Shown here piece by piece: positions 8,912 to 17,149 of a stretch of 64,000 nt of DNA. The number at the start of each line of letters is the position of its first letter. The first letter of the stretch is position 1. The notes under the pieces are model-generated. The model was not told the DNA's origin and searched no databases. It worked only from the letters and a program-made list of their open reading frames with translations. The translations under genes and the position numbers were made by a program. Source of the DNA: CAYNRE01 sp964399535 (GTDB taxonomy: Bacteria; Planctomycetota; Planctomycetia; Pirellulales; CAYNRE01); contig CAYNRE010000071.1 of the NCBI GenBank assembly GCA_964399535.1, positions 310,001-374,000 on the forward strand, read 5' to 3'.

Positions 8912-9549
8912 CGAGTGGCGCGTACGCGAAGCATGGGAATTGCAAAATTGATGTTACCGCACACATTTGTGGTGGCGCAATTGTAGGCAAGGCATTTCGC
9001 TACTTGCAGGGAAACTCAGCGCGCGATACGCCGGGAGGCACTCAAATTGGTCCCAACTGTTACATCGGGCACTACGCGCTGGTTGGCGCACGAAGCGTGC
9101 TCAGTGACAATGTTATCGTCGATGATTCTTGCTCAATCGAGAGTGACGTTATCATCGGTGAAAGAAGCCTCCTCATTTATCGTGCTCAGGTTTGTAACGA
9201 CGCGGTAATTGGACGGGCCTGCGTAATTGGTGGCTTGATAGGGGAGCGGGTAATTGTCCGCGACGGAGCGCGGGTATTTGGTCAACTTATTCATTCGCAG
9301 CATGATCCGACCATCGGCTGGGATGAGCCTGAGGTTGAGGAGGGATCCGTCGTTGTCGAGGCTGGGGCATTCGTTGGATTCGGTGCGGTTGTGGTTGGGA
9401 AGATTGTCATCGGCGAAAGGGCCTATGTGTGCTCAGGAGCAGTTATTACGAAAGACATTCCGCCGAGACGGATCGCGCACGGCGTGAACCAGGTGACGCC
9501 TCCTCGTGAATGGAAGGGCCCGTTGTCCACATCTAGAATGTTCGAATAG
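8905..9549 (+). CDS. Left-handed beta-helix (hexapeptide-repeat) acyltransferase
   Basis: 214-aa protein with repeated [LIV]-G-x-x-x-x units from residue ~50 (TQIGPNCYIGHYALVGARS, VIIGERS, AVIGRACVIGG, VVVGKIVIGERAYV), typical of LbH O- or N-acetyltransferases. A His in the LIHSQHDP segment could be catalytic. GAGGAG precedes the ATG, which overlaps the hydrolase end by 7 nt. It is the last gene of the cassette; an IS630 element begins 8 bp after its stop, so any further genes may have been cut off. Confidence 0.88.
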   Translation: MLTSGAYAKHGNCKIDVTAHICGGAIVGKAFRYLQGNSARDTPGGTQIGPNCYIGHYALVGARSVLSDNVIVDDSCSIESDVIIGERSLLIYRAQVCNDAVIGRACVIGGLIGERVIVRDGARVFGQLIHSQHDPTIGWDEPEVEEGSVVVEAGAFVGFGAVVVGKIVIGERAYVCSGAVITKDIPPRRIAHGVNQVTPPREWKGPLSTSRMFE

Positions 9550-9585
9550 GAAAGTTATTGAGGCCTAGGTAGTTAATGGAAGGAA

Positions 9586-10266
9586 TCAATACACAAGTTG
9601 GGCCGCTTGAAAGAATGACTGTAGGCGTTGGGGGTCGTGTTGATAGGCATGGATGAGTCGTTCGACGGCGCGGCGGAGTTCGCCGATGTCGTGGGGAAGG
9701 AAGTTGGCCAGGTCGCCGTAATTCGGCTGGGCCCACACGTATTCCACCGGATCGATTTCGGGCGCGTAGGCCGGCAGCCATTCGACGGAGAACCAGGCAG
9801 CATGCTGTCGCTCCAACTGTTTGGCTGCGGCGCGATGGGCCGCCAAGCGATCGCAGACCAGAATGATCGGACGGCGCAAATGTCGATGAACTTCGCGCAA
9901 GAACTGAACCACGTCGTCGGTGTGGGCGTTGTGATCGAGCAAGCAGCAGTACAAATCGAATCGCGCGGGCCAGGGCGCTTTGGCCAGCGCGGCCAGCGCC
10001 GTGATACGATCGTGTCGAGCCGAGGCATATTGCACCGGTGTGTGGCCACTGCGAGCCCAGACGCGACGGCGGAGCGGCTGAAGCAGATAGCCACTTTCGT
10101 CGAGAAAAACCAGGCTAGCTTGCTGTCGGGGGCCCTTTTTTTTGTCGCGGCCAAGTCTCGCGCCGCCAACGCTCGATCTCGACTTCGTTCCGCTCGCGAG
10201 CGCGCAGTTGCGGCTTCTGAGGACTCCACCCGAGGCCGTGCAACAGGGCGCCCACATAGTCGACAT
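9586..10266 (-). CDS. IS630 transposase, second frame (DDE catalytic part)
   Basis: The useful part starts near 10145 and encodes the DDE domain: LVFLDESGY (first Asp), ILVCDRLAAH (second Asp) and the final Glu in YAPEIDPVEYVW, all IS630 landmarks. It is offset by +1 from the first frame. Losing one A from the A8 tract joins the two frames into a protein of about 338 aa, the usual IS630 size. Whether the shift is programmed slippage or an inactivating indel cannot be told from one copy. Confidence 0.85.
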   Translation of the reverse strand: MSTMWAPCCTASGGVLRSRNCALASGTKSRSSVGGARLGRDKKKGPRQQASLVFLDESGYLLQPLRRRVWARSGHTPVQYASARHDRITALAALAKAPWPARFDLYCCLLDHNAHTDDVVQFLREVHRHLRRPIILVCDRLAAHRAAAKQLERQHAAWFSVEWLPAYAPEIDPVEYVWAQPNYGDLANFLPHDIGELRRAVERLIHAYQHDPQRLQSFFQAAQLVY

Positions 10267-10600
10267 GAAACGACACGCCGAGCAATCGCTCGATCAACGC
10301 TTGCACCAGAGCGCATGTCCAACCTGAACGCTCGAAGCCCCACGCTTGCGGCCCCCGATCCAGCGCGGCGACCAGAGTGCGCCACTGCGCTTTGGTCAGC
10401 CGCGGAGTTGGTCCCGCATGTCGCTTGGCCGCCAACCCACGTACACCGCGCCGCTTCCAACTCGTTTGCCAACGACTGGCCGACGAGACGCTGGAGCCGA
10501 CTGCCGCAGCCACTTCCGTCAACGATTTCCCCTGCGCAAAAAGCCGGGCTGCAATCTTTCGACGGGCTTCCAACGCTGCGGGGATTCCAGTAGGTCGCAT
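10115..10600 (-). CDS. IS630 transposase, first frame (DNA-binding part)
   Basis: 161-aa N-terminal half: a helix-turn-helix (FAQGKSLTEVAAAVGSSVSSASRW, about residues 22-46) and a second HTH/winged region (SGWTCALVQALIERLLGVSF). The frame runs into an A8 tract (10136-10143 on this strand) and terminates shortly after with GPPTAS. The catalytic half continues in the neighbouring frame, so a full transposase needs frameshifting or transcriptional slippage at the A-run. Confidence 0.85.
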   Translation of the reverse strand: MRPTGIPAALEARRKIAARLFAQGKSLTEVAAAVGSSVSSASRWQTSWKRRGVRGLAAKRHAGPTPRLTKAQWRTLVAALDRGPQAWGFERSGWTCALVQALIERLLGVSFHVDYVGALLHGLGWSPQKPQLRARERNEVEIERWRRETWPRQKKGPPTAS

Positions 10601-10663
10601 CCGCGAAGTGTATCATGAACCTCGCGTGTATTCCATTAAGTACCTAGGACTCAGTAAAGCACG

Positions 10664-11500
10664 ATGTCTAGCCTGGACTCAATTGGGTTCGCGATTACGG
10701 TGTACGCTGTAGCGCTCTCATTGTTCGAAGCTGTCATGTCAACTCGTAAGGTGCGTCATTATTGGCGAACACGGCACCTTCAGCGAGTGTGGGGTATCCG
10801 AAACGGAGACGATGTCATCGTGGTTTGTTCTGAGTTGGATGATCCAGCCAGCAGGCAAATGGTGGAAGCGAGAGAATTCATATACAGCCTAAAATATGGC
10901 GATGTAGACGCATTTTTCGATGTTGTGGTAACGTTGCTCAGGCTATACCCAGCGGTCAAGTTGCGCGTGATGTCCGCGGGCGAGGTTGAGCAAACCAAAT
11001 TCAACGTCGGCCGTCATCTGGTGGTGATTGGCGGACCTGACTACAATGCACTTGCGGAGCGCGTACTGAGTTGGAATCAGAGCCAATTTGAGTATCGGAG
11101 CGCTGAATCAACGATGTGCTCGGAAATGCACCCCGACGAAATAGTCCTGTATGACAAAGTTCGAAACGTGGAATACTGCCATACGTCAGATGACCGCGAT
11201 TTTGGTTACTTCGAGCGTCTACCCAACCGACACAATCCACAGCGCTCGATCATATTGATCGGCGGATGTCATACCATTGGTGTGTCGGGAGCCGTAAAAG
11301 CGTTCTCGATGGCTGAGAGTGATGACGGCGACATTCCATCGCAAGTTTTGCGAAACGCAGAAGTTGTTTCAAAGAGTGTGAAAAAGGCGAAGCACTTTTC
11401 GGTGCTTGTTGAAGTGGAGCGTATCGGACAGACCGTTGGCACCCCATTGGTTGAGCACGAGAGAGTGTCCGTGTTGGACGGGCCAATGAATACCGCGTGA
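10664..11500 (+). CDS. Single-TM protein of unknown function
   Basis: 278-aa protein with one N-terminal membrane helix (about residues 7-25), then a soluble part with Rossmann-like patches: DDVIVVCSEL, RHLVVIGGPDYN (about residue 120-131) and SIILIGGCHTIGVSGAV (about 195-211). The two I-G-G turns suggest nucleotide or ligand binding, but I recognise no family. The ATG lies 8 bp beyond the IS630 right TA, so its native promoter may have been displaced. Confidence 0.65.
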   Translation: MSSLDSIGFAITVYAVALSLFEAVMSTRKVRHYWRTRHLQRVWGIRNGDDVIVVCSELDDPASRQMVEAREFIYSLKYGDVDAFFDVVVTLLRLYPAVKLRVMSAGEVEQTKFNVGRHLVVIGGPDYNALAERVLSWNQSQFEYRSAESTMCSEMHPDEIVLYDKVRNVEYCHTSDDRDFGYFERLPNRHNPQRSIILIGGCHTIGVSGAVKAFSMAESDDGDIPSQVLRNAEVVSKSVKKAKHFSVLVEVERIGQTVGTPLVEHERVSVLDGPMNTA

Positions 11501-12230
11501 AGGTGCGAGACGCCGAGTTGTAATAGCCGGGTACATAAGGTGGGAACGGGTTGGCAGGTGACATTCTCGCGTAAGAAGAGAACCGCGCAGTTGATTTCAG
11601 GTGCATAGGTCGCGTAGCCTGGTCGGCGCAGGACGCAGGACACGGATTGGTCCTGCGGTCGTCAAGGAGGCTTGAAAATGGCCGAGCTGATGTCTGCCAG
11701 ATATCGGGGCGCGCCCGGTAAACTTGGTGCCCACCAAGCTAAGGGTCCGCGAAGCTACCAACTTCGCATTTCGCGGCCACGCCCGTAGAGCCGGATGCAT
11801 GGAGATCGTGCTTGTTCGCTTCGATGATGACGTTGCTGAGTAGTCCTTCCGATTCACAGGCGACGCACTGTTGAGTGCAAGCAGATGCGTCGACCGCATG
11901 GCCAATTTGCTTTGCCTCGCCAAACGCTGTTACAGTCGCCGGACCCAGGCCGTCGGATGGCCCGGGCGATCGTCAATGACGCAAACGCTTTGACGACATT
12001 CTCCAAACTCGCGAACCACCCGGTAAACCACGCCTCACCAGCGTGGCTAAGGGGACGGAGTTAACCGCCCGTCATGGTTCGTCGCTGTAGAGCTGCTTAC
12101 GTCGAGAGGCGTTCGAGCAGTTCGACGGAGGCTGTGTTGAGTAAATCCGCAAGTGAAACTGGACTCCCTTTGTAACGGAGACAACTTTCTGAGGCGCGGC
12201 CCAATCCAACACTTCTATCCGATATTTTGT
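11501..12230. other. Non-coding stretch with scattered hairpins
   Basis: No convincing gene. Perfect hairpins are present: CGCAGGAC/GTCCTGCG (11634-11641 with 11650-11657), CTTGGTG/CACCAAG near 11723-11738 and CCGCGAA/TTCGCGG (11747-11753 with 11770-11776). GAGCCGGATGC near 11789 resembles the start of a group II intron domain V, but the rest of the hairpin does not form. This may be a 5' extension of the structured RNA that follows, or the remains of another element. Confidence 0.35.
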
Positions 12231-13235
12231 GCCCACGCGGGCAAGCGTGGGCGATGCAGACATGCTCATGGTTCTATCGAGAACCAGAGCCGCTGCGTAC
12301 CAAAGTGGGTGAGGCAAGGATTCCTTGCGTAATCCCACCTCGGGGGTTCGGACCCATCGGGTTCGTTCAACCGCTGCTGGCGAAGGGAGCTTTGAGCCTG
12401 GCGACAGGCCAAATCGGAATCGACCATTCCGGGCAGCGCGGCAAATCCGCGCGCGTGAATAGCTCAACTTTGAAAGGCGGGCAACCGCTTGCCTGTGAGT
12501 GTGCTGGGAGACGATGCCGAGAAGGCACGCGAAGGCCGATAGGCGCTTCCGTGCGGCGAACGCGGCAGGTCGAGGGGTAAGGGGAAGTTTCTACGTTTTG
12601 TCCCCTGAAATCGAACGCCTTGGGCGTTTGGAAACTAGGACGGGAGGAATCCCGCACCTACGACCTGACCTTTGCGGAGTAACGCTCCGTGTAGCCACGT
12701 GACCCAGCGTGCGAAGGGCGCAGCTAATGCAGGAAGCTCTCTTCCTGCCGGGAAGGTTCCCGGTGCAGCGCCTGGTCGGCGCTGTGATTCAAAGGGAGAA
12801 GAGTGGGAGAGTGGCCCAAGTAGAACCTGATCGGAAGATCAACCGACGGTGGTGCAAGGCAGTGCCACGGTCGTTGGCGGTTTCGGGGTGGTGCCCGAGA
12901 CGCGTCGCCAGAACGAAAGGGCCGACAGCGTGTGAGAGTTTGCCGAGGCTGGTCGCCACGAGGAGAGCCCCATCGGGGTTCTCTATGTGGAGGTCAGCGA
13001 AGTGCCGAAGTCCTGGGTGAATTTGTACGTCACCCAGGACTTGCGGGGAATGTCTCCTTGAGTGGAGCAAAGGCGGTCAGACGAGAACTGCAGGAATGCG
13101 GTTGTCCTCTGTCAGCGAATTGGTGGTGCGCGCTACTCGTGTGCCTTGAGCAAGCGAATCGTGCACCGCGAAGCGTGTTTACGGTAGCTGTATGGAATTG
13201 AGGGGACCCGGGTATGAAATGTAGCCCGGGTCCCC
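12231..13235 (+). ncRNA. Candidate ~1-kb highly structured RNA
   Basis: No credible ORF, but dense perfect stems on one strand: GCCCACGC/GCGTGGGC (12231-12252), GGTTCT/AGAACC (12270-12285), GCAAGG/CCTTGC inside GTGGG/CCCAC (12305-12338), GCCTG-GCGA-CAGGC (12396-12409), CGGAAT/ATTCCG (12415-12431), GCGCGG/CCGCGC (12436-12452), GCGG-GCAA-CCGC (12477-12488), CGGGA-GGAA-TCCCG (12641-12654), CAGGAAG/CTTCCTG (12730-12747), CCGGGA/TCCCGG (12748-12763), CAGCGCC/GGCGCTG (12766-12784), GATC-GGAA-GATC (12829-12840), a 9-bp stem at 12963-12983, a 13-bp stem at 13008-13042 and an 11-bp stem at 13202-13235. GNRA loops (GCGA, GCAA, GGAA twice) are typical of tertiary-folded RNA. Boundaries are approximate. 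The next gene starts 183 bp downstream on the same strand. Confidence 0.6.
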
Positions 13236-13417
13236 GGCTGAATGGCTGCCGCGCAGCGGTTCCTTAGGAAGGCAAGGAGGTCTTTCGTCCGCGGTTTGCT
13301 GCAAGGATTTTGGCTCGGGGCCTGCCATGAAACAAAGGCCCCTTCTGCGTGTGCTGGCGATGTGGCCAGTGCAGGCCGAAACGCAGTCCAGGCGGAAACA
13401 TTGTTGAGGGGAAGCTC

Positions 13418-14107
13418 ATGCGGTATCGAGCGGAGGCCACATCGATCGAGGGATTCGTGCAAGTCTTGGCGACAAACTTCTTGCGGCACGGCTATTACTT
13501 TTACCAGACGGGTCGTGTGCCAGCAGGCAAGTGCCCGGCCGAGATCGACCGCCGGCTGATTGAGAAGTACCGCATCGGCATTTCCAGTACCGAGCGCGCC
13601 CGCCGCAAACAGCGTGGGGAGGCGAACATGCTCTACCTGCGGCATGAACGATTCTTCGTGCTGCTGGCGAGCAAGGGCCGGCACTTTTTCAAGGACGAAC
13701 AAGGCGACAACCTTCGCGATATTCGAGAAGCGCCGATTGTCTACGGCGGCTACTCGATTTCAATTGCCCGGGGGGATTTCCTACGGAAGTCCGGCGAGGA
13801 CGATGCGCCCCAGCCCGACGGCCGCTACCGAGTGCGGGTCCAGATCGCCCGAAAGCAGTTAGCCGAAATCCTGGCGTATTTCGAGAATCTGGCCACGCAC
13901 CGCAAAGCCGAGACGCTAGCCCGGGCGATTTTCAACCTGCCGTTTGAGCCCTACGCCCCGGTGCGGAAGCAACTTCTCTGGCTGCTGTTCGTCATCAACC
14001 GTGCCCGCAAACAGGCCGGCTATGAGCCGCTGCCCACGACGTGCATCCGCTACCAGCGGCGGATCGTGAAGCCCTTTGAGCAGCCGGCGTTGGACAAGGC
14101 GGCATGA
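13418..14107 (+). CDS. Basic conserved protein paired with upstream structured RNA
   Basis: 229-aa protein of unknown function, rich in Arg/Lys and aromatic residues. Recognisable blocks: RAEATSIEGFVQVLATNFL, HGYYFYQTGRVPAGK, TERARRKQRGEANMLYLRH-ERFFVLLASKG, and a C-terminal FEPYAPVRKQLLWLL...INRARK. I believe relatives exist in planctomycetes, also as orphans of unknown role, but cannot verify that here. ATG 13418 is chosen for the GAGGGG 6 nt upstream; the longer frame runs into the non-coding region. Basic charge and position suggest it binds the upstream RNA. No nuclease, recombinase or polymerase motif is visible. Confidence 0.75.
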   Translation: MRYRAEATSIEGFVQVLATNFLRHGYYFYQTGRVPAGKCPAEIDRRLIEKYRIGISSTERARRKQRGEANMLYLRHERFFVLLASKGRHFFKDEQGDNLRDIREAPIVYGGYSISIARGDFLRKSGEDDAPQPDGRYRVRVQIARKQLAEILAYFENLATHRKAETLARAIFNLPFEPYAPVRKQLLWLLFVINRARKQAGYEPLPTTCIRYQRRIVKPFEQPALDKAA

Positions 14108-14192
14108 CCGGCCCGCACGAATTGCAGTAATCGGATGATCGAAGCGGCCGGTCCCGATATGGACGTAGGACTCAGGAGTTTGGTCCCTGCGA

Positions 14193-15212
14193 TCAATACT
14201 TCAGCACGTACGCCGGCGACTTGGAAAGCCGGTCGCGGGTGCGGATGTAGGTGAGGGTGGTACGGGGGTCAGCGTGGCCGGCGAAATCTTGTAGGTCGAT
14301 GATGTCGCTGCCGCGTTCGCGGGCGGTGGTCAGGGCCGTGACGCGAAGCGAATGGACCGTAACAGCCGGGTCGAGACCGAGCCGCTTGACGTAGCGCTCG
14401 ACGAGGTACTCGACGGCGCGCACTGAAAGTGTCTTCCGATGAAAGCCATCGCGGCCTTTGCCGCGCGAGGTGAGGGGAGGGCGGAAGAGTGGACCTTCGC
14501 GGTCGGCTGAAAGGTCGTTCACGGCAAGCCAGGCGTTCAGCCTCTCGACCGCTTCGAGATGCAGCGGCACCGTGCGTTCCTTGCCTCCTTTGCCGTAGAC
14601 CGTCAAGACGCGATGTTCGCCGGTCGTCTTGAAGTCGCTGACCTTGAGCCGCACGAGTTCGCCGACGCGACAGCCCGTGTAGGCCAGCAAGCCGAAAATC
14701 GCTCGGTCTCGAACGCCAACGGGCGTGTGAGGCTCGGGCGCGTCCAGAAGGCGGCGGCAGTCTCGAATCGAAAGGGCCACAGTCTTACCGTCGCGCGGCA
14801 CGGCCGGTGCCCGGACGAATTTGCCGTGGGCCGGATTCGCGCCCGTATAGCCGTAGACTTGCAGGTACGAAAACATGGCCCGGATGGCGGTCAGCTTGCG
14901 GCGAACCGTCGAGTTGGTGCAGCCTGCGTCTTGCAGCGACTTCCGCCATGCCGCGACGTGTTCAGGCCGAATCGCCGCGAGTTCGCCGAGCGCTTCATGG
15001 TCAATCTTGGCGAACGTCAAGAATTGCCTGAGGTCGCTGTCGTAGGCGTCGCGTGTATTGTCCGAAGGCGTTTTGCTGAGCCAGGCTCGGACGGCCTCGG
15101 CAATCACGCCGTGCAGTTCCGCAACCGCAGCGCCGGTCGGCTCGGCAAACGCCGGCGGCACGGCCTCATCGGTCAACAGGCCAGGAAGATCGTCGTTGTC
15201 GTCGGGCTGCAT
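14193..15212 (-). CDS. Tyrosine recombinase (XerC/D-like integrase)
   Basis: 339-aa site-specific recombinase. A SAM-like core-binding domain (about residues 35-130) is followed by the catalytic domain with Arg in TGCRVGELVRLK, Lys in VYGKGGKERTVPL, HSLR, GHADPRTTLTYI with the Tyr nucleophile, i.e. a full R-K-H-R-H-Y set. GGAG lies just upstream of the ATG. It is convergent with the 229-aa gene. It could resolve plasmid dimers or integrate cassettes; the adjacent mobile genes favour element mobility. Confidence 0.93.
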   Translation of the reverse strand: MQPDDNDDLPGLLTDEAVPPAFAEPTGAAVAELHGVIAEAVRAWLSKTPSDNTRDAYDSDLRQFLTFAKIDHEALGELAAIRPEHVAAWRKSLQDAGCTNSTVRRKLTAIRAMFSYLQVYGYTGANPAHGKFVRAPAVPRDGKTVALSIRDCRRLLDAPEPHTPVGVRDRAIFGLLAYTGCRVGELVRLKVSDFKTTGEHRVLTVYGKGGKERTVPLHLEAVERLNAWLAVNDLSADREGPLFRPPLTSRGKGRDGFHRKTLSVRAVEYLVERYVKRLGLDPAVTVHSLRVTALTTARERGSDIIDLQDFAGHADPRTTLTYIRTRDRLSKSPAYVLKY

Positions 15213-15332
15213 AACTCCGTTTTGCGGGTGCGCGTTTGCTTCGGATATCGCACTTTATCTGAAGGATGGCAGCACCGTGGCATCGCCACAAGTGGCCAAT
15301 TGTCAAACGGCGTTCGGCAACCGCGAGGGCTA

Positions 15333-15449
15333 CTACTGCTCGCGGAGCGTGCCCGACGCGAGCCAAGACTTGGCGATTGCGGCCAAGCTGCGCATCGCCT
15401 CTTGCCAGCGACCAATGAGCGCAGTGCTGTCGGATTGCAGTGTTCGCAT
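15333..15449 (-). CDS. Possible short peptide gene
   Basis: 38-aa frame beginning with MRTLQSDSTALIG and ending SGTLREQ; the frame is open further upstream (LRQQNPVLDM). Its composition is more protein-like than the alternatives in the 379-bp gap between the recombinase and the next gene (15213-15591). It may be a remnant. AGGAGG at about 15550 precedes a longer, less convincing GTG frame. Otherwise nothing is seen in this gap. Confidence 0.25.
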   Translation of the reverse strand: MRTLQSDSTALIGRWQEAMRSLAAIAKSWLASGTLREQ

Positions 15450-15591
15450 GTCGAGTACCGGATTCTGTTGGCGAAGGCGAGCTTGTGCGAGTCAACGACA
15501 AGAGTTGAGGCCCGGCGGCGTGCAGATTGCTAGGCCTCACAGAAAAACCTCCTTTCACGAGATCAATGGACTCGAGCGGAACAACTCCGAC

Positions 15592-15951
15592 CTACGCACA
15601 CAAGTGGCAAGCGCCGTGCTCCCTAGCCGTCTCCAGCTTGGGCTTCACGGCGAACCGGTAGTCCGCTTGGTCGTATTGACCGGCCAGAATCTGGCGGATG
15701 TAGCCGAGGGCTTTTTCCTGGCTGCACCAGGAAAACGTGATGCTCTCGATTTGCTCGAACGCGCCGTCTGGAAGTTGCTTCACGACGGCATATTCTTGCG
15801 CTCCGTCCGCACAGGTCGAGTCGTTGAGGAAGAGATAGCCTTGAAGCTCGAAGGCCGAGCACCCGGTCCAAGTGTGCTCGGTTAGCTTTTCGGCCAAGTC
15901 CTCTGCCGATCCGATTGACACAACCGACCAAACTCGCCTGCTATGCAACAT
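15592..15951 (-). CDS. Conserved-type hypothetical protein downstream of ardC-like gene
   Basis: 119-aa protein of unknown function (MLHSRRVWSVVSIGSAEDLA start; KALGYIRQILAGQYD near the end), apparently cytosolic. AGGAGGTG is 5 nt upstream of ATG 15951, and the start overlaps the end of the antirestriction gene by 11 nt, indicating translational coupling. It probably serves the same antirestriction or transfer process, but no domain supports this directly. Confidence 0.7.
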   Translation of the reverse strand: MLHSRRVWSVVSIGSAEDLAEKLTEHTWTGCSAFELQGYLFLNDSTCADGAQEYAVVKQLPDGAFEQIESITFSWCSQEKALGYIRQILAGQYDQADYRFAVKPKLETAREHGACHLCA

Positions 15952-16789
15952 GGGCCACCTCCTCTTCCGCTGGCAGAACGTCGTGCAGCACCGCCGAGAT
16001 AATCGCGGCCGCGACCCGCTGAATGTGGTCCAGTGAATCGGCCAGCGTCTCGGTCGTCCCGGCATAAAGCTGGATGTAGTCTGCCGCTGCGCCGGCCGTT
16101 TCGAGACCGACCGCTTTCGAGACGACGTAGGCCACCGCTTCGGCCTCCGTCTCACGAATCGTGGGCGTCGTGTCCTTGCGACGCTCGCCCTTGTGCAGCA
16201 GTTCGTGGGCCAGTTCATGCACCAGCACCGAGAACTCTTGCGCCGGAGCGAGGTCGGGCCGAAGCACGATCTCACCACCCAGCGACTTGCCCAACGCTCC
16301 CGTCAGGACGGGTTCGTAGGACAGAGCAATGTGGTGCCGGGCGATGAGCACCTTCAGCCGGTCGGTGAAGTCACCCGGGTCGCCCTTTACGCGGGCGAAT
16401 TCCGGAAGCGGCTTCCCATCCGTTTGCGACACATCAAAGACATAGACGACGCGGAATCCGCGCAGCGCTTTGACCTTGACCGGTTCGCTCGACCGCCCAT
16501 CGTCCTGGTCCTCGACTTTGCAGCGATAGACCAGCGGAGCAAGGATGGCGATCCCCTTCTCCCCTTTCTTGACCTGTCGGCCGAGTTTCTTCCAAGCATG
16601 GAACCCGGCCACGTGCGTGGACTCAGGTTTCTGGAACGCGATCAACAAAGCGTTCCCGAAACTGTAGTGATGGAACCGCCCCAACACGTCGAGGTACTCG
16701 ATGAGGCGCTGACTGCGGCCTGCGGCGAGTTCCTGGGCCAGGCTTTCGAGCCCCTGGTCGGCAAGCTGTTTGGCCTGCTCGTGGTTCAT
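15941..16789 (-). CDS. ArdC-like antirestriction protein / zinc metalloprotease
   Basis: 282-aa protein with the two-part ArdC layout: an N-terminal ssDNA-binding-type domain (about residues 10-120, including YSFGNALLIAFQKP and KGEKGIAILAP) and a C-terminal zincin-like domain with HELAHELLH (HExxH) and a downstream Glu in EAEAVAYVV. ArdC proteins protect incoming plasmid DNA from restriction during conjugation, which fits the plasmid setting. ATG 16789 is preceded by AGGAGAC. An upstream in-frame extension is open but not protein-like. Confidence 0.85.
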   Translation of the reverse strand: MNHEQAKQLADQGLESLAQELAAGRSQRLIEYLDVLGRFHHYSFGNALLIAFQKPESTHVAGFHAWKKLGRQVKKGEKGIAILAPLVYRCKVEDQDDGRSSEPVKVKALRGFRVVYVFDVSQTDGKPLPEFARVKGDPGDFTDRLKVLIARHHIALSYEPVLTGALGKSLGGEIVLRPDLAPAQEFSVLVHELAHELLHKGERRKDTTPTIRETEAEAVAYVVSKAVGLETAGAAADYIQLYAGTTETLADSLDHIQRVAAAIISAVLHDVLPAEEEVAHVA

Positions 16790-17086
16790 AACCGTCTCCT
16801 GGGAATGACGGGCGCAAAGCGAAGTTGCTGCGCCCAAAAAGGAAATGACCGAGCCGCCACTGGCCGGTCGAAAAAGAAGCCACGGCGGCAGCCGGTTCCC
16901 AGCGAGGGAAAACCGAAAAGAATTGCACGCCACCGAGCTTCAGCGTGCCGCTAGGCGAGCGTCACGACGAAACTGGGGCGAGACTGCGTCTACCCAAAGA
17001 AAATGGCAGAGATCGAACGGACCGCCCAGAGTAGCATGGCGCGAGGCGCTACTCATCTACGCCGCGCCAATTCTCAGTCGTGGCAC

Positions 17087-17119
17087 ATGAGGGTATTCGT
17101 CGACACCAATGTGCTGGCT
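17087..17119 (+). pseudogene. Remnant of a PIN-domain toxin start
   Basis: On the plus strand ATG 17087 begins M-R-V-F-V-D-T-N-V-L-A, the exact style of a VapC PIN-domain N-terminus with its first catalytic Asp. The frame then departs from PIN sequence and runs antisense into the neighbouring toxin gene. It looks like a truncated second vapC. The rest of 16790-17149 holds no gene I can support; it is the upstream region of the antirestriction operon. Confidence 0.4.
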
Positions 17120-17149
17120 CGACCAGAAGTCGCCGCGAGGGCGCGAGCC

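Larger units (their letters stand above)
9558..10654 (-). mobile_element. IS630-family insertion sequence (1097 bp)
   Basis: Complete element bounded by imperfect 24-bp inverted repeats (left 9558-9581, right 10631-10654, matching CCTAGGTA and TTAATGGAA blocks) and flanked on both sides by TA (9556-9557, 10655-10656), the target dinucleotide of the IS630/Tc1 group. It carries one transposase in two overlapping frames on the minus strand. It lies between the acyltransferase and the TM-protein gene. Confidence 0.92.

Noticed and set aside
9628..10593. 321-aa open frame on the plus strand
   Set aside because: Antisense to the IS630 transposase.
11785..11830. Group II intron domain V
   Set aside because: Only the first strand matches; the complementary strand and the reverse-transcriptase ORF are missing.
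12072..12467. 131-aa open frame on the minus strand in the RNA region
   Set aside because: No ribosome-binding site or domain; hairpin arms force repeated codons. Its tail might be an old transposase scrap, but evidence is too thin.
12231..13235. CRISPR array or tandem-repeat explanation of the hairpin region
   Set aside because: The hairpins differ in sequence and spacing; no direct repeat unit.
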